From assembly GCF_900090045.1 (NCBI RefSeq), contig NC_041784.1:720501-784500 (forward strand): a stretch of 64,000 nt of DNA, given 5' to 3'. Source of the DNA: Plasmodium malariae (taxonomy: Eukaryota; Apicomplexa; Aconoidasida; Haemosporida; Plasmodiidae). Below the pieces are notes generated by a model. That model searched no databases, was not told the DNA's origin, and was given only the letters and a program-made list of their open reading frames with translations. The stretch's first letter is position 1; each line of letters starts with the position of its first letter. Shown piece by piece: positions 11,352 through 23,760 of the stretch. The position numbers and the translations under genes were made by a program.

Positions 11352-11549
11352 TGGAAAAGAACAAAAGAAAAAAAAAAGAAAAAGACAAAACTGGTCAAAA
11401 TTGTTCAAAAATTAATTGTACAATAACTTACACATAATATTATTCTTGAATTATTTTGTTTTTCAGTTTGTTTTGTTTTTCTTCTCGTGTATACAAAAAA
11501 TGTGAAAACCCTTTTTTTAATTTTATTTTGTTTTATGTTATTCGTTGTT

Positions 11550-11650
11550 CATCATTTTCTGTTCGTTGTTAGTTATTTGCTGTTTTTTGTTAGTCATCTA
11601 CTGTTCGTTGTTAGTCATTTGCTGTTTGTTGTTAGTCATTTGCCATTAGT
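11550..11650. repeat. Degenerate GTTAGTCATTTGCTGTT repeat
   Basis: Several imperfect copies of a unit of about 20 bp (GTTAGTCAT, then TTGCTGTTYGTT) lie downstream of the SNARE-like gene. They are probably non-coding. Confidence 0.6.
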
Positions 11651-13156
11651 TATTTGTTATTATTTTTTTTTTATTCTTTGTTCTTCCGTAACGCTATTGT
11701 GAATAATAAGATATAGTCCTTTCTTTTTTGAATGGTTATATTATTATTAAAAAAAAATTTATTGAAAGTCCCTTATTTGAAATAATTAATGCTTGTTCAG
11801 AATATTTTTTTTTTTTCAAGGTATAAAATAAATGAACAAATAATATTACACATCTTTTCTATTAAAAAAGCAAAAAAATTTACGGCGATAATACAATTTG
11901 TGTAAAAATTATTAAGTTCGTTGTTATTAATAATTTTGTTACATATGATGAAAATTATTATGTAAGCTGGTATGTGTTTATGTATTTATGAACATATGTA
12001 TTTGTGTATATATACATACTTGTGTAGGAATATGTATAGGCATATATATTTCCTTCTGTTTATTAAATTAATAAAATTAAGTGGCGTGTAATATTTTCAC
12101 ACACCCTTCCCCAAAATGGTTTCTCTATAAAGAAACGCTTGTTTAACATAATTAAATACGTTGTACTTTGAAAAAAAAATAATAATAAATATTAAAATAT
12201 TGCAAATCTCATATTTTTACCTTCAAAAGAAAAATATTCTGAATTATTTCTGTTTACTCACAATCTTATTTGCATTCAAACGCAAACATATATACATACG
12301 TGCATACATACTATATACATACTATATACATCTATACATACGTGCATACATACTATATACATATATACATACGTTCATTCATACATACGTACATACATAC
12401 ATACATACATACACATACAAGTTCTCATTCACACACACGCACTCTGTTGTCTTTTGGCATGATCAAAACACATTATTTGTTCTTTTTTTTTTTTTTTTTT
12501 TTTGTAACCTTTTTCAAAATGGATTCACATTTGGGATATACATTTGAAAAAAAAAAAAAAAAAAATGATCCTTATTATAGTTCTTTTTAGACGTAACAAT
12601 TTTTTTTTTTTTTTTTTTTAACTTCTATATGACCAGAAATAGTTTTTAATTTACTTTACATTGAAGATATACATAAGAGGAATAAATGGAATTTACAATT
12701 TAAAAAAATAGCAGCAAATATAATTTTTCGTTTTGTTTCGTTTTACTTCAATTTTTTTCGATTTGTTTTGTTTTTTTTATTTTAAACAAGGTTTATACAT
12801 ATGACCAGTCTTAAAAAAGGGACGTTGCTTCATTTTTTTTTTTTTATACATGTGTATGCATACATACATTAATATATAATTCACGTTTTCTTTGTTTTCA
12901 TTCACATATGTTTTTTGCTAAACAGTCATTTAACAAAAAGATTGAATTCGATTATATATATCATTTATAAATTTACCTATATATACATATATAAATACAT
13001 ACATACATGCATATATATATCCATTATATACATATATATACACACGAATAAGCACATATTATATGCATACATAATTTTAATTATTTTTTCCGTTTTTTTT
13101 AAGGCATTGTATTTGCATACAAATATATGCATTATAATCACGTACATATTTATATT

Positions 13157-13189
<33 letters not shown>

Positions 13190-13631
13190 TTTTTTTTTTT
13201 TTTTTCCACCCCCTATATCTGATTTTGACATGAGCCGCTTCCAATTACACGTTTTTTTTAGTTGAAATATATTTAGTCAGAAAAAAAAATGAAAAAAGAA
13301 AAAGAAAAAATTGTTCCTTTTAAATAAGAGACGAAATTTCGTTTTATTTGCTTAAAGTTTGTAATGTATATCTATGCCTGTACGTATTTATATATATACG
13401 TAAATTTATATATTATATACGCATATACAATATATACGCATATTTATTATATACAAATATAAATTATATGCATATATATACTATATGCTTACGCATATAT
13501 ATATATATATATATTTATGTTACGAACCAAAAGACAAGTGAAATTTTCCTCATGTTGTCTATTAACATATTTATTTTATTTCATTACATTTCATAGCATT
13601 TCACGTCATTTATTAACACTTCAATACACTT

Positions 13632-13925
13632 AGCAATTCATATCATTTCTTAACAGTTCGTATCATTTCTTAACAGTTCGTATCATTTCTTAACAGTTCG
13701 TATCATTTCTTAACAGTTCGTATCATTTCTTAACAGTTCGTATCATTTCATATCAGTTCGTATCATTTCTTAACAGTTCGTATCATTTCTTAACAGTTCG
13801 TTTCATTTCATAACAGTTCGTATCATTTCTTAACAGTTCGTTTCATTTCTTAACAGTTCGTATCATTTCATAACAGTTCGTATCATTTCATAAAAGTTCG
13901 TATCATTTCTTAACAGTTCATAATT
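13632..13925. repeat. 20-bp minisatellite (TTCGTATCATTTCTTAACAG)
   Basis: About 14 head-to-tail copies occur of a 20-bp unit TTCGTATCATTTCTTAACAG. Variants are TTTC for TATC and CATAACAG for CTTAACAG. Copies are contiguous with no spacers. The repeat lies about 2.1 kb before the PUF1 ATG. Confidence 0.93.
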
Positions 13926-14261
13926 TTCGTTACATATGATTATATTTCCACATGTTTGATTTTATCTCCTCGTGTTTGATTATACTTTGCTTTATCACTT
14001 ATTTATTCGTTTTACTTGTCAATAAAACTTTTATTAATTAGGAAAAATGTTAAAAATAAGATTATTGAAAAAAATTATTATTAAATGTTTTTATGCTTAT
14101 TTATGTGCACAATTTTTTTTACCCTGTTTTTTTTTTTTTTTTTTTTTTGTGTATGATAATATAGTATTATTTAATTATCCATTTATATAAACATGCCCCT
14201 CTATACACATCCTTATGTTATAATAAACTCTATATTAATTATACCTGTTTTTATTTAATAT

Positions 14262-14400
14262 ATTAAAATATTTTATATAATATAAAGTTTTATAATATTT
14301 TATATAATACTCTATATAATGTGTTATAATATTTTATATAATACTCTATATAATGTGTTATAATATTTTATATAATACTTTATATAATGTGTTATAATAT
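14262..14400. repeat. 34-bp AT-only minisatellite
   Basis: About four copies of an almost pure A/T unit (ATAATATTTTATATAATACT, then CTATATAATGTGTT) occur. Each unit is partly self-complementary (TATATAATA) and could form weak hairpins. Confidence 0.8.
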
Positions 14401-15154
14401 TTTCTTCATTATTAATGTTTCTCTCCCTTAACATGTGCATATACATAGATACACATGAATTTATGCAGTACCTTTTTTTTTGTTTAAATTTCCTCTTTTT
14501 ATGAACAAGATTAACAATAAAAAAATGTTATAAACAAAGTAATCATACAACAATAACTACAACCACAATTGGGTTTATTCCATCATTTTGGAAAAGGCTA
14601 AAAGAAAAATATTAAATAAAAAAATGTAGGAAACAAAAAAAATAAAAAAAAAAAAAATAAAATAAAATAACAAAGGCGTAAAATTTGTTTTTATTTGATC
14701 TGATATGATACGAATTATTTGTTAAAAAAAAGACCACTTCATAATAGTGTATTTGTTATGATATTGTAGTCCCATAAAAATATTATTTATTTTAATCTTT
14801 TTTAATATTTGATTTTTTACAAATTTAATGTAAGCTAATTTAATATAATATGGTATAATTTCCTTTTTTTTCTTTTCTTTTTATTTTATTTTATTTTAGT
14901 TTTTTTTTTTTTTTTTTTTTTTTGTTTTTATACTGAATAATAGTGATATATATATAATATATATATATATATGCATTTATACATATATGTAATTTTTTTT
15001 AACTTTTATAAATTTTACACTTATAAGTATATGTTACACCATCATAAATTTGATTTATCCTGATCTCTTTTTTTTATTTAAGACTTATTTTATTTTTTTT
15101 TTTTAAATAATTGAAAGTATGTGAAAAAAATACAAATAAATAATTATATAATTC

Positions 15155-15295
15155 TACAGTTATATAATTCTACAGTTATATAATTATACAGTTATATTAT
15201 TGTATAGTTATATAGTTGTAAAGGCATATAGTTGTAAAGGCATATAGTTGTAAAGGCATATAGCTGTAAAGGCATATAGTTGTATAGTTATATAA
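15155..15295. repeat. 16-bp tandem repeats (two related families)
   Basis: The first copies are TTATATAATTCTACAG. They grade into TTGTAAAGGCATATAG copies. The arrays adjoin, which suggests one array that diverged. Confidence 0.8.
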
Positions 15296-15737
15296 TTGTG
15301 TATATATATATATATAAGCGTAATTGTGCATACGTAGACTTATTTGTACATTTTTTTATGTATTCGTTTAGAGAAGAGTGTACTGCTCGAAAAACTTTAA
15401 TAGCTTTTTATAAAAATGTTTTTGTATCAACTTTTTTTAATGTGATTAAACATTTTTTTTTATTTCATTATTTTATTTATCATTTTATTTATAATTTTAT
15501 TTTATTTTTTTTAAATAAAGAGAACTAAAATTACGAGATATAATAAGAAACAAAAAAACAGAATTAATAAAATTCGTAATACTGGTATTGGTAATAATAA
15601 AATTAGAAATAGTAGTATTAGCAATAGTAATATTAGTAATAATAGTATTAGTAATAGCAGCATTAGTATTAATAAAAAAAAAAAAAAAAAGGACAGGCTT
15701 GGCTTAAACTACACACCGCATTAAGAAAGACATAAAA

Positions 15738-15950
15738 GTAATAAAATAATATAATAATATAATAATATAATAATATAATAATATAATAATAAAATAATAT
15801 AATAATATAATAATATAATAATATAATAATATAATAATATAATAATATAATAATATAATAATATAATAATATAATAATAAAATAATAAAATAATAATATA
15901 ATAATATAATAATAAAATAATAATATAATAATAAAATAATAAAATAATAA
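15738..15950. repeat. ATAATATA microsatellite just before PUF1 start
   Basis: This is a run of about 210 bp of AATAATATAATAATAT and AATAAAATAATA. It ends about 25 bp before the PUF1 ATG, so it should lie in the 5' UTR. The complementary-strand Ile/Tyr frame is an artefact. Confidence 0.9.
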
Positions 15951-15974
15951 ATTAAGTTTTAAATGTAAATCAAG

Positions 15975-18900
15975 ATGGAAGAAAAAGAAGCGAACCATTA
16001 TGATCATAGGACAGATTCATTAGAGAATGAATCTATCGAAGGGAACAATATTATACTTAAAGAAGAAGAAAAAAATAAAATATGTAATGGTAATATGAAC
16101 ATGGTCAATAAAAAAATGTCTAAACACGGCAACTCGAGCTACTCTTCTAAGAAGAAAAATATTAACAGTACCAATAAATACAGTGATAAAGGGGATGATA
16201 ACAATAGCAACGATAGCAGGAAAGATTATCGAGGAGAAAATTTAGATGGCATTGTCAAAGATGGTAATATTTCAGGTGATAAAAAGGCATTAATTAGCAA
16301 AGATGTGGAAGTTGATGTAGAAGTAGAAGTAAATGTAGATGTAAACGTAGATGTAGGTGTAGATGTAGACGTAGAGAAGAGCTCTGAAGTCGCGTACAGC
16401 GATACATTATTACCAATGAGTGAAGGAGGTATACCTTCAACTGTTTCCGATAACATGATTGTGGGAATAAACATACCTTACCATGACAGGAATAACTTAA
16501 ATGATATGACAGATATTTCGATGAAAAAGAATGGAGGAAAATGCCCATCAAATAACAATAATAACAACATAAATAGTAACAGCTTAAGCAGCAACAACAT
16601 AAGCATCAACATGAGTAACAGTATCACCTCCACTAACAACAATGCACCGACTTTATACAAAAACACCTACAGTAGCTGTTATACGAATAAAGAAATAACG
16701 AATAACAACGTAAAATCTATTATGAACTATCCTTCTACAAATACGTTAAATTATAATAAAGAAAATTACTGCACTTATTTTGATGATACAAACAGAATGA
16801 ATAGTACATCTTATTTTCCATCAACCCTACCGAATACCTGTTCTCCTAATTATAACGATGCAAATTTTTTATTAAATGCAAAAAATTTTATGGTACCTTA
16901 TGACTATTACAACTATTACTGCTCTTCATTCATTCCAGCATGCCCTTTTTTTAACTACAGAAATGATATTATGAATAATAAGCATTATTGCGGGGTTGAC
17001 TGTACCACTAGTGATTTGAGCAATAACAATGTTAGCTGTAGCAGCAACAGCGGTAACAGAGGTAACAGCGGTGGAAATGGTAATGCTAACGGCAGTGGCA
17101 ATGTACATGGTAGCGCTAATGTTAGTGGCAACAACAATGGGAATAACAGTTTTAATAATAATACCCTTGTGAATTGTGATAACAGCAATAAAATGTATTA
17201 TAACTATAGCAAGTATCTTTGCGTTCCCAATGTATACATTAATGATAAAATATACCACACAGATGCAATGTCTGGTGCATTACATTGCCCCGACAAAATA
17301 GCAGGTAATGCCTTAATGCATAAAGGTGTGTTACCGTACAGTATGAGTGGTATTAGCGGAGTTGGCAGTATTAGCGGAGTTGGCGGTATTAGCGGAGTTG
17401 GCGGTATTATCGGCATTAACTGTGGTGGTGGCATGAACGAGTATAATAATATGATCCCACCAAACAGTGATAACTTAAGCAGCAGTTCTAACGTTAACTC
17501 TAACAATAATACGCAAATAGTTAATTACTTCAACTATGTTTCCAATAGCAATTTTAACATACGAAGATACTTATCAAATAACAGTAGACAGAACAGTAGC
17601 AATGCTTACCAACAAAATATATCATATTACAATACCTTTAATTCTAACTGCTATTCCTCAGCATCTAAGTCTTATTTCTGTAATCAATTTTTTAATGAAT
17701 ACCCCATATTTCCGTTATCTCCCATCGATGTTTATAACACAGACGATATGAATCATCCTCAAAATAATTTGTATCCATATCAATGTAAGATGAAAATAAG
17801 GAGTTATCATTTTATTAACACTTAACAAGTTAACATATATGTAACTGTCCTATAAGAAAAAAAAAAAATAATAATAAATAAATAAAATAAAAAAAAAAAT
17901 TAACATAACAGTGGTGCAAGTACCACTGATATGTAGCATGACAGTGTATCAGTTAATCCTTCTTACCATAGGGGGAACTCCGTCCCGATGTGCGTGTATG
18001 TGCATATACATGCATATATAAATTTACACGTACACTTACATATACACATACACTTACATATACACATACACTTACATATACACATACACTTACATGTACA
18101 CATACACTTACATATACACATACACTTACATGTACACATACACTTACATATACACACACACACACACATAATTACCTATGCGTACACTTGCATATGTATG
18201 AACTTACGCAATTTTCCCCCCTTTGCAGCAACCACTAGCATAAATAACGAAGATTTAAAAAAAAAAGAAGAATTGAAAAATACGAATAGTAATAACCAAA
18301 ATTTAAATAAGAGAGCTATGAATAGTAAAAAATTTAATTATAGTAAGGAAAATTATTTGTTACCTGTATCATTTTCTGGAAACATCTACAAAATAGCCAA
18401 GGTACTATATCAAATATATTTTTTGTGGAATGAAGAAAATGGTTGTTTAGTACATTCGTAAATTTGACCTTTGTTCAACCATTTCGTTTACCATTTTATT
18501 TGTTTGTTTTATTATTTATTGTATGACTTTTTTTTTTTTTACACTCTGACCCGTTTACTTGCCCCTTTGAAAGGACCAAATGGGATGTAGAACACTGCAG
18601 AGGATACTAGAAAAGAAAAATCCAAAGCACATTGAGGAAATATATAATGAAGCCTTAGAACACATAATAGAATTAATGGTTGACCCTTTTGGCAATTACT
18701 TGTGTCAAAAGTTAATGGAAGTATGTACCCCAGAACAGATAGAAAAAATTATTGACAAATCCTCAGATGAACTAATTAATGCTTCAATAAGTATCCACGG
18801 GACGAGGACTGTCCAGAAGCTTATAGAAATGGTATGGAAACAACCATTGCTCGTTCTCATATTCGTCCAAGTAGTACTAGTGTTTATTCAAGATAACGTT

Positions 18901-21900
18901 TATTGAATGCTTATGTCTATTAAATACGCCCGTGTACCTCATTTTTTTATTCCATTTTGCATATATGACTGTGCTATTGTATCCTGTTCTTAATGAAATA
19001 GATTCTTGCCTATTAATAAGGAGAACGTCTTTTTGTGCGTGTGCACTAGTGTGTACATGTATATACTTCATGTTTGTTTGCAGGAGTATACATATAATGT
19101 TTCTCTTTTTCGCACCTCTGCTCAGTCGTAACTACCATTTCCGCATCCAATTTATCATCGTTCATTCACTCATTATTTTATTTTTATTTTTTTTTTTTTT
19201 TTTTGGCCCTTTCTATTTTTTACCCCTAATTTCTTATCAGATAAAAACGCCTTCACAAATAAAAAAAACGACGAAAGCTCTAAAGAATTCTATAATTACT
19301 TTAATCAAAGATATTAATGGAAATCATGTTGTCCAGAAATGTTTGATTACGCTCTCAAGTAATCATTGTAATTTTATATATGATGCTATTTTGAAAAATT
19401 GTGTTGATGTTTCTACGCACAGACATGGTTGTTGTGTTATTCAGAGGTGCATTGATTCTGCCAACGAGAAGCAAAGGGTACGTTCGCTGCATGCGGTGTA
19501 TAGCACTCACATACGTGCATACACACATGTACATATGTATATACATACTTGCGTACACACATGTACATATGTATATACATACTTGCGTACACACATGTAC
19601 ATATGTATATACATACTTGCGTACACACATGTACATATGTATATACATACTTGCGTACACACATGTACATATGTATATACATACTTGCGTACACACATGT
19701 ACATATGTATATACATACTTGCGTACACACATGTACATATGTATATACATACTTGCGTTCATACATGCACATATGTATATACATACTTGCGTACACACAT
19801 GCACATATGTATATACATACTTGCGTACACACATGTACATATGTATATACATACTTGCGTTCATTTATGCACATATGTATATACATACTTGCGTACACAC
19901 ATGCACATATGTATATACATACTTGCGTACACACATGCGCATATGTATATACATACTTGCGTTCATACATGCACATATATGTATATGTGCACACCTGAGT
20001 ATACGTCCGTTATTTCCCTCCCCCACATATACACATACACAATCCGCCTATGAATAGTAACATCATTTTCCTCGTACCATGAATCTTTGCAGGAGTTATT
20101 CATAAAAAATATTTCAAACAGCGCACTGGACCTAGTACAGGATGCTTTCGGAAATTATGTCGTTCAGTACATATTAAATTTAGGAGATGAAAAAGTAAAC
20201 TTAGATATTGTTAATAAATTATTACCAAGTATAGAAAATCTAGCTGTTCAAAAATTTTCTTCAAATGTAGTAGAGAAATGTCTAATAAATGGTAATAATC
20301 AATGTAGAAAAATAATGATTAATGCATTATTAAAAAAAGGACAAGATGTGTTAAAAAGTATTATACTTGATCCGTTTGGTAATTATGTTATACAAAGAGC
20401 ATTGTCAGTTGCCTCTGAACCTGAATTAACGAAATTAGTAGAAGGAATAAAACCTTATATAAAAGAATTACGTAATATATCATCAGGTAAAAGAATTGCA
20501 TGGAAACTAGCCAAAAGGCATCCTTTACTTAATGCAGATATTAATAATCAATATTTTGAGAACGATCAAATTTCAAATGTGAATACATCTAATGACCATC
20601 CAAGTACTTCTAATAAAGACCAATCTTCCTTCAGTACTAATGTAACGGATATACCAAAAATTGTAAAAAATGGGAAAAAAAAAAAAAAAAATGAAATGTA
20701 TAATAATTCAAAACTACCATTTTCAAATAATTATAACCGACTAACAAATAGTATTCCGTTGTATAACAATAATACAGAACAAAATAGAACCATGCAAAGT
20801 ATGGACCATTTGAACATTCAGAATAACGCTGAAGTCGAGGATAAATATGCTATTGATAAAGATCCTCGTTTGAGCGGTGCTTCTATTATCGGTCCACCTA
20901 TAAGCTACCCTCCTATTAATGACAAACGCAGCGATAGTTCTTTCATGAACAGTACAATTTATTACAGTAAAAATTGCATACCTGATGAGTTTTCGTATAA
21001 TTATGGAACGGCTAGCAGTAATCAAAGAATCAGTTATAACGAAATGATCCCGACAAATTGCAACATCAACAACAATAATAGTGGTAACTGTAATAATGTG
21101 GATAAAAGCCTGGAGCGTAATAACTGTTCATACAACGCGATGACGAATAATGATTATAATACGGACAAGCAGAATAGATATCAAAATAAAAATAACTACA
21201 AACGATTCAGCCATAATGAGGTGGTAGGTACAGATATGGACGATTTAAATAAAAATGATAACACCGTATACCCCATATCATGTGAACAAAATGAAAATAT
21301 GAACAACGTTTCCAAAGAAAGAAATAATAATTCTAGTGGTCGTTTCAGAGGAAAAAATCAGAAAAGTAATGACCATAGTAGGGGAAGAAATAAGAAAAAT
21401 AATAAACAAGGTAGGGGAAAAAATCAAAATTTTTATGATCAAGTCAGGGAAAATAATCAGAAATTTAATGAACAAGGAAGTAGAAGGGATAAAAAATATA
21501 ATGATAATTTGGATGACACAAAATATGAGCGTAATAATAACTTACATCGAGAGACCGAAATTAATGAGCTTAAGGCAGATAATCTAGTGGGTGGAATAAA
21601 TAATTGTAGTACCAACAGTATATATGATAATTTTAACGGTGAAAACTACAGCAATGGGAACAGGAACGGGAACAGAAATGGAAAGCGAAATGGAAATGAG
21701 AACGAAAATGGAAATGAGAACGAAAATGGAAATGAGAACGAAAATGGAAACGAGAACGAAAATGGAAACGAGAACGAAAATGGAAACGAGAACGAAAATG
21801 GAAACGAGAACGAAAATGGAAACCGAAACATGCACAAAGATTGGGTTAAAAAAAGTGAGGAATACACAGTTGGATCAAAGGATAAATTCAGGGATACAAG

Positions 21901-22279
21901 GAGTAACAAAATAGGCAATAATTTTAAGAAGAGCGAATGTAAAAAAGAACAGACGGACCTAATCAATAATGTAAATAATATTTATAACGTAATATCAAGT
22001 AAAAACTACGCCTATAGTAATAACAGCAATAATGTTAGCAATAATAACAGCAGGAATAATAATAATAATAATAGTTACAACTCATACAATGAAAATTGTG
22101 GAAACTTTCATCCCAAGAGAAATAATAGTCAAAAATATAATTCTAACATGTGTAGTAATAAGATTAACTTAAAAGTTTCATATGCCTTAACAAGCAATCA
22201 AAATAATAAAGATGACAACATCACGAAGAAGTCCAAAAAAGGCAGAAAAAAATATACGAATGAATTGTGCTCAACGTGA
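15975..22279 (+). CDS. PUF1: Pumilio/FBF RNA-binding protein PUF1
   Basis: Five exons join in phase: 15975-17784, 18229-18401, 18574-18831, 19241-19477 and 20093-22279, giving 1554 aa. The PUF domain lies at about residues 645-975, spread over exons 2-5. It has eight repeats with base-contact motifs GCRTLQ, GNYLCQ, GTRTVQ, GNHVVQ, GCCVIQ, GNYVVQ, SSNVVEK and GNYVIQ. By the known PUF code these read UGU followed by an AUA-like end, close to the Pumilio element UGUANAUA. The flanks (about 640 and 580 residues) are Asn/Ser-rich and disordered, with VDVEVEVNVDV and NENENG repeats. Large size and gene neighbourhood distinguish it from the small PUF2. PUF proteins bind 3' UTRs to repress or destabilise mRNA. 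Introns 1 and 4 contain tandem repeats. Only the PUF domain is expected to be conserved. Confidence 0.95.
16305..16380 (+). repeat. Coding Val-Asp/Val-Glu repeat in PUF1
   Basis: Imperfect 6-bp units (GATGTA, GAAGTA, AATGTA) encode VDVEVEVNVDVNVDVGVDVD at about residues 110-135 of PUF1. This is a low-complexity acidic stretch. Confidence 0.85.
18030..18165. repeat. 18-bp minisatellite in PUF1 intron 1
   Basis: About seven copies of CACTTACATATACACATA (variant CATGTACACATA) lie inside intron 17785-18228. The open frames through it on both strands (Thr/His or Cys/Val repeats) are artefacts. Confidence 0.9.
19505..19990 (+). repeat. 34-bp minisatellite in PUF1 intron 4
   Basis: About 14 contiguous copies of a 34-bp unit fill most of intron 19478-20092. 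Each unit holds CTTGCGT, then ACACACATGTACATATG, then TATATACATA. On the sense strand most units contain TGTATATA and many also contain TGTACATA, both matching the Pumilio consensus UGUANAUA. Variant units carry TGCACATA or TTCATACATG. The long open frames here in both strands arise only because 34 bp read three times gives a 34-residue periodic peptide. Confidence 0.95.
21690..21830 (+). repeat. 18-bp coding repeat (NENENG) in PUF1
   Basis: About seven near-identical copies of GGAAATGAGAACGAAAAT lie in the C-terminal tail of PUF1. They are preceded by GNRNGNRNGKRNG. Copy similarity indicates recent expansion. Confidence 0.9.
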
Positions 22280-22687
22280 TGATGTGTGTTATTAAGTGCT
22301 CTCTTATATCTCATCCTTATGAATTCTTTTTAAAAAAGAAAAAAAAAAGCCGTTATAAGTGCGTCTGACATATATGTGTATGCATATATATAATATATGT
22401 ATATATGTGCATGGATTTATCCCAATGTTTATGTAAATATTTGATCTATTAGTTTGATTAGCAAGACTTAAATTCAAACTTATACGTTCTTATGTTATAT
22501 GTGCACTTGAGTAAGGTTTTTTTTCGTTTTTTTTTTTTTTTACCTCGAAATGGAAAAAAAAAAAATAAATGTAATGAAATAAGATAATTAAATAATTGTC
22601 TAAAGAATTTATATTTTTGAACAGAAATTTGAATTAAGAGTACAACAGTTTATTTTTGCTAGTACGCATGTTTTTAAGAATATTTTG

Positions 22688-22725
<38 letters not shown>

Positions 22726-22944
22726 ACTACGTTTTATCTAATTTATATACATACATATGATTACGAATGTATAAATATTGTACATACGCATTATTTTGAT
22801 TCTTTTATAACTAATTTTCGAAATTCCTTTTTTAAAGGAGATGTTATCATGTGCAAAAAATAAATATTATAAATTATTTTTTTTTTTTTTGAAAAAGAAA
22901 ATTGATTTGTGTGCTCATATGTGTAAACATATATATATAATGAA

Positions 22945-23072
22945 TGTATGTATGTATGTATGTAAGTATGTATGTATGTAAGTATGTATGTATGTATGTA
23001 AGTATGTATGTATGTATGTAAGTATGTATGTATGTATGTATGTACGTATGTATGTATGTATGTATGTACGTA
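22945..23072. repeat. GTAT tetranucleotide microsatellite
   Basis: About 30 GTAT or GTAA units occur, with GTAC variants near the end. The YVCMYV-type peptide read from it is an artefact. Confidence 0.9.
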
Positions 23073-23494
23073 TTTATCTGTGTTTATATGTGTATATATA
23101 TATATATGTACGTATGTGCATGTATTTTTTTTTTTTTTTTTTAAAGAATGCAGTTGAATTTAGTTTTTTTTTTTTTTTTTTTTTTTTTTTGTAGAGTAAA
23201 AATTTCATTTAATGAATTTGTTTGTGAATTTACTTTTTAAAGATAATTAAATATTTAACTTTAACATTTTTTAAATATTAAGATAATCAAGATAGTAGAA
23301 TTACTTCACCCTGGTATACATTTATCAAACTCGCATATCATTTTTCTTATTAACAAAGGTGTTGTAAAAAAATAAAGAAATTTTCAATTGTTGTTACTAG
23401 ATCCTCACTCTTTCAATTACGCATTGTTAAATACTTGAGTTCGAAATTTATGAGCTATAATTTTTAGACAAAACTGGTTAGAAAAAAAAAATTA

Positions 23495-23760
23495 TCAAAT
23501 AATTGAATAATCAAATAGTTCAATAATCAAATAGTTCAACAATCAAATAGTTCAATAATCAAATAGTTCAATAATCAAATAGTTCAATAATCAAATAGTT
23601 CAATAATCAAATAGTTCAATAATCAAATAGTTCAATAATCAAATAGTTCAATAATCAAATAGTTCAATAATCAAATAGTTCAATAATCAAATAGTTCAAT
23701 AATCAAATAGTTCAATAATCAAATAATTGAATAATCAAATAATTGAATAGTTCAATAATT
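23495..23760. repeat. 16-bp minisatellite (AATCAAATAGTTCAAT)
   Basis: About 16 highly uniform copies of AATCAAATAGTTCAAT occur, ending in variants with AATTGAAT. There are no spacers. It lies downstream of PUF1. Confidence 0.93.

Larger units (their letters stand above)
11352..15974. other. Long repeat-rich upstream region of PUF1
   Basis: This is about 4.6 kb with no supported gene. It contains minisatellites (listed separately), TA tracts near 13157, 13495 and 14950, poly-T tracts, and TACATACATA-type runs at 12290-12420. Open frames here are repeat or YIYIY-type translations. It probably holds the 3' end of the SNARE-like transcript and the long 5' UTR and promoter of PUF1. Confidence 0.55.

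Noticed and set aside
13632..13925. CRISPR-like array of regular repeats
   Set aside because: Copies are contiguous with no unique spacers, the genome is eukaryotic, and there are no cas-like genes.
19355..20057. Long open frames on both strands (up to 373 codons) in PUF1 exon 4, intron 4 and flank
   Set aside because: They arise from a 34-bp repeat that lacks stops in several frames. The peptides are periodic THVHMYI-type. The PUF repeats fix the exon boundaries around them.
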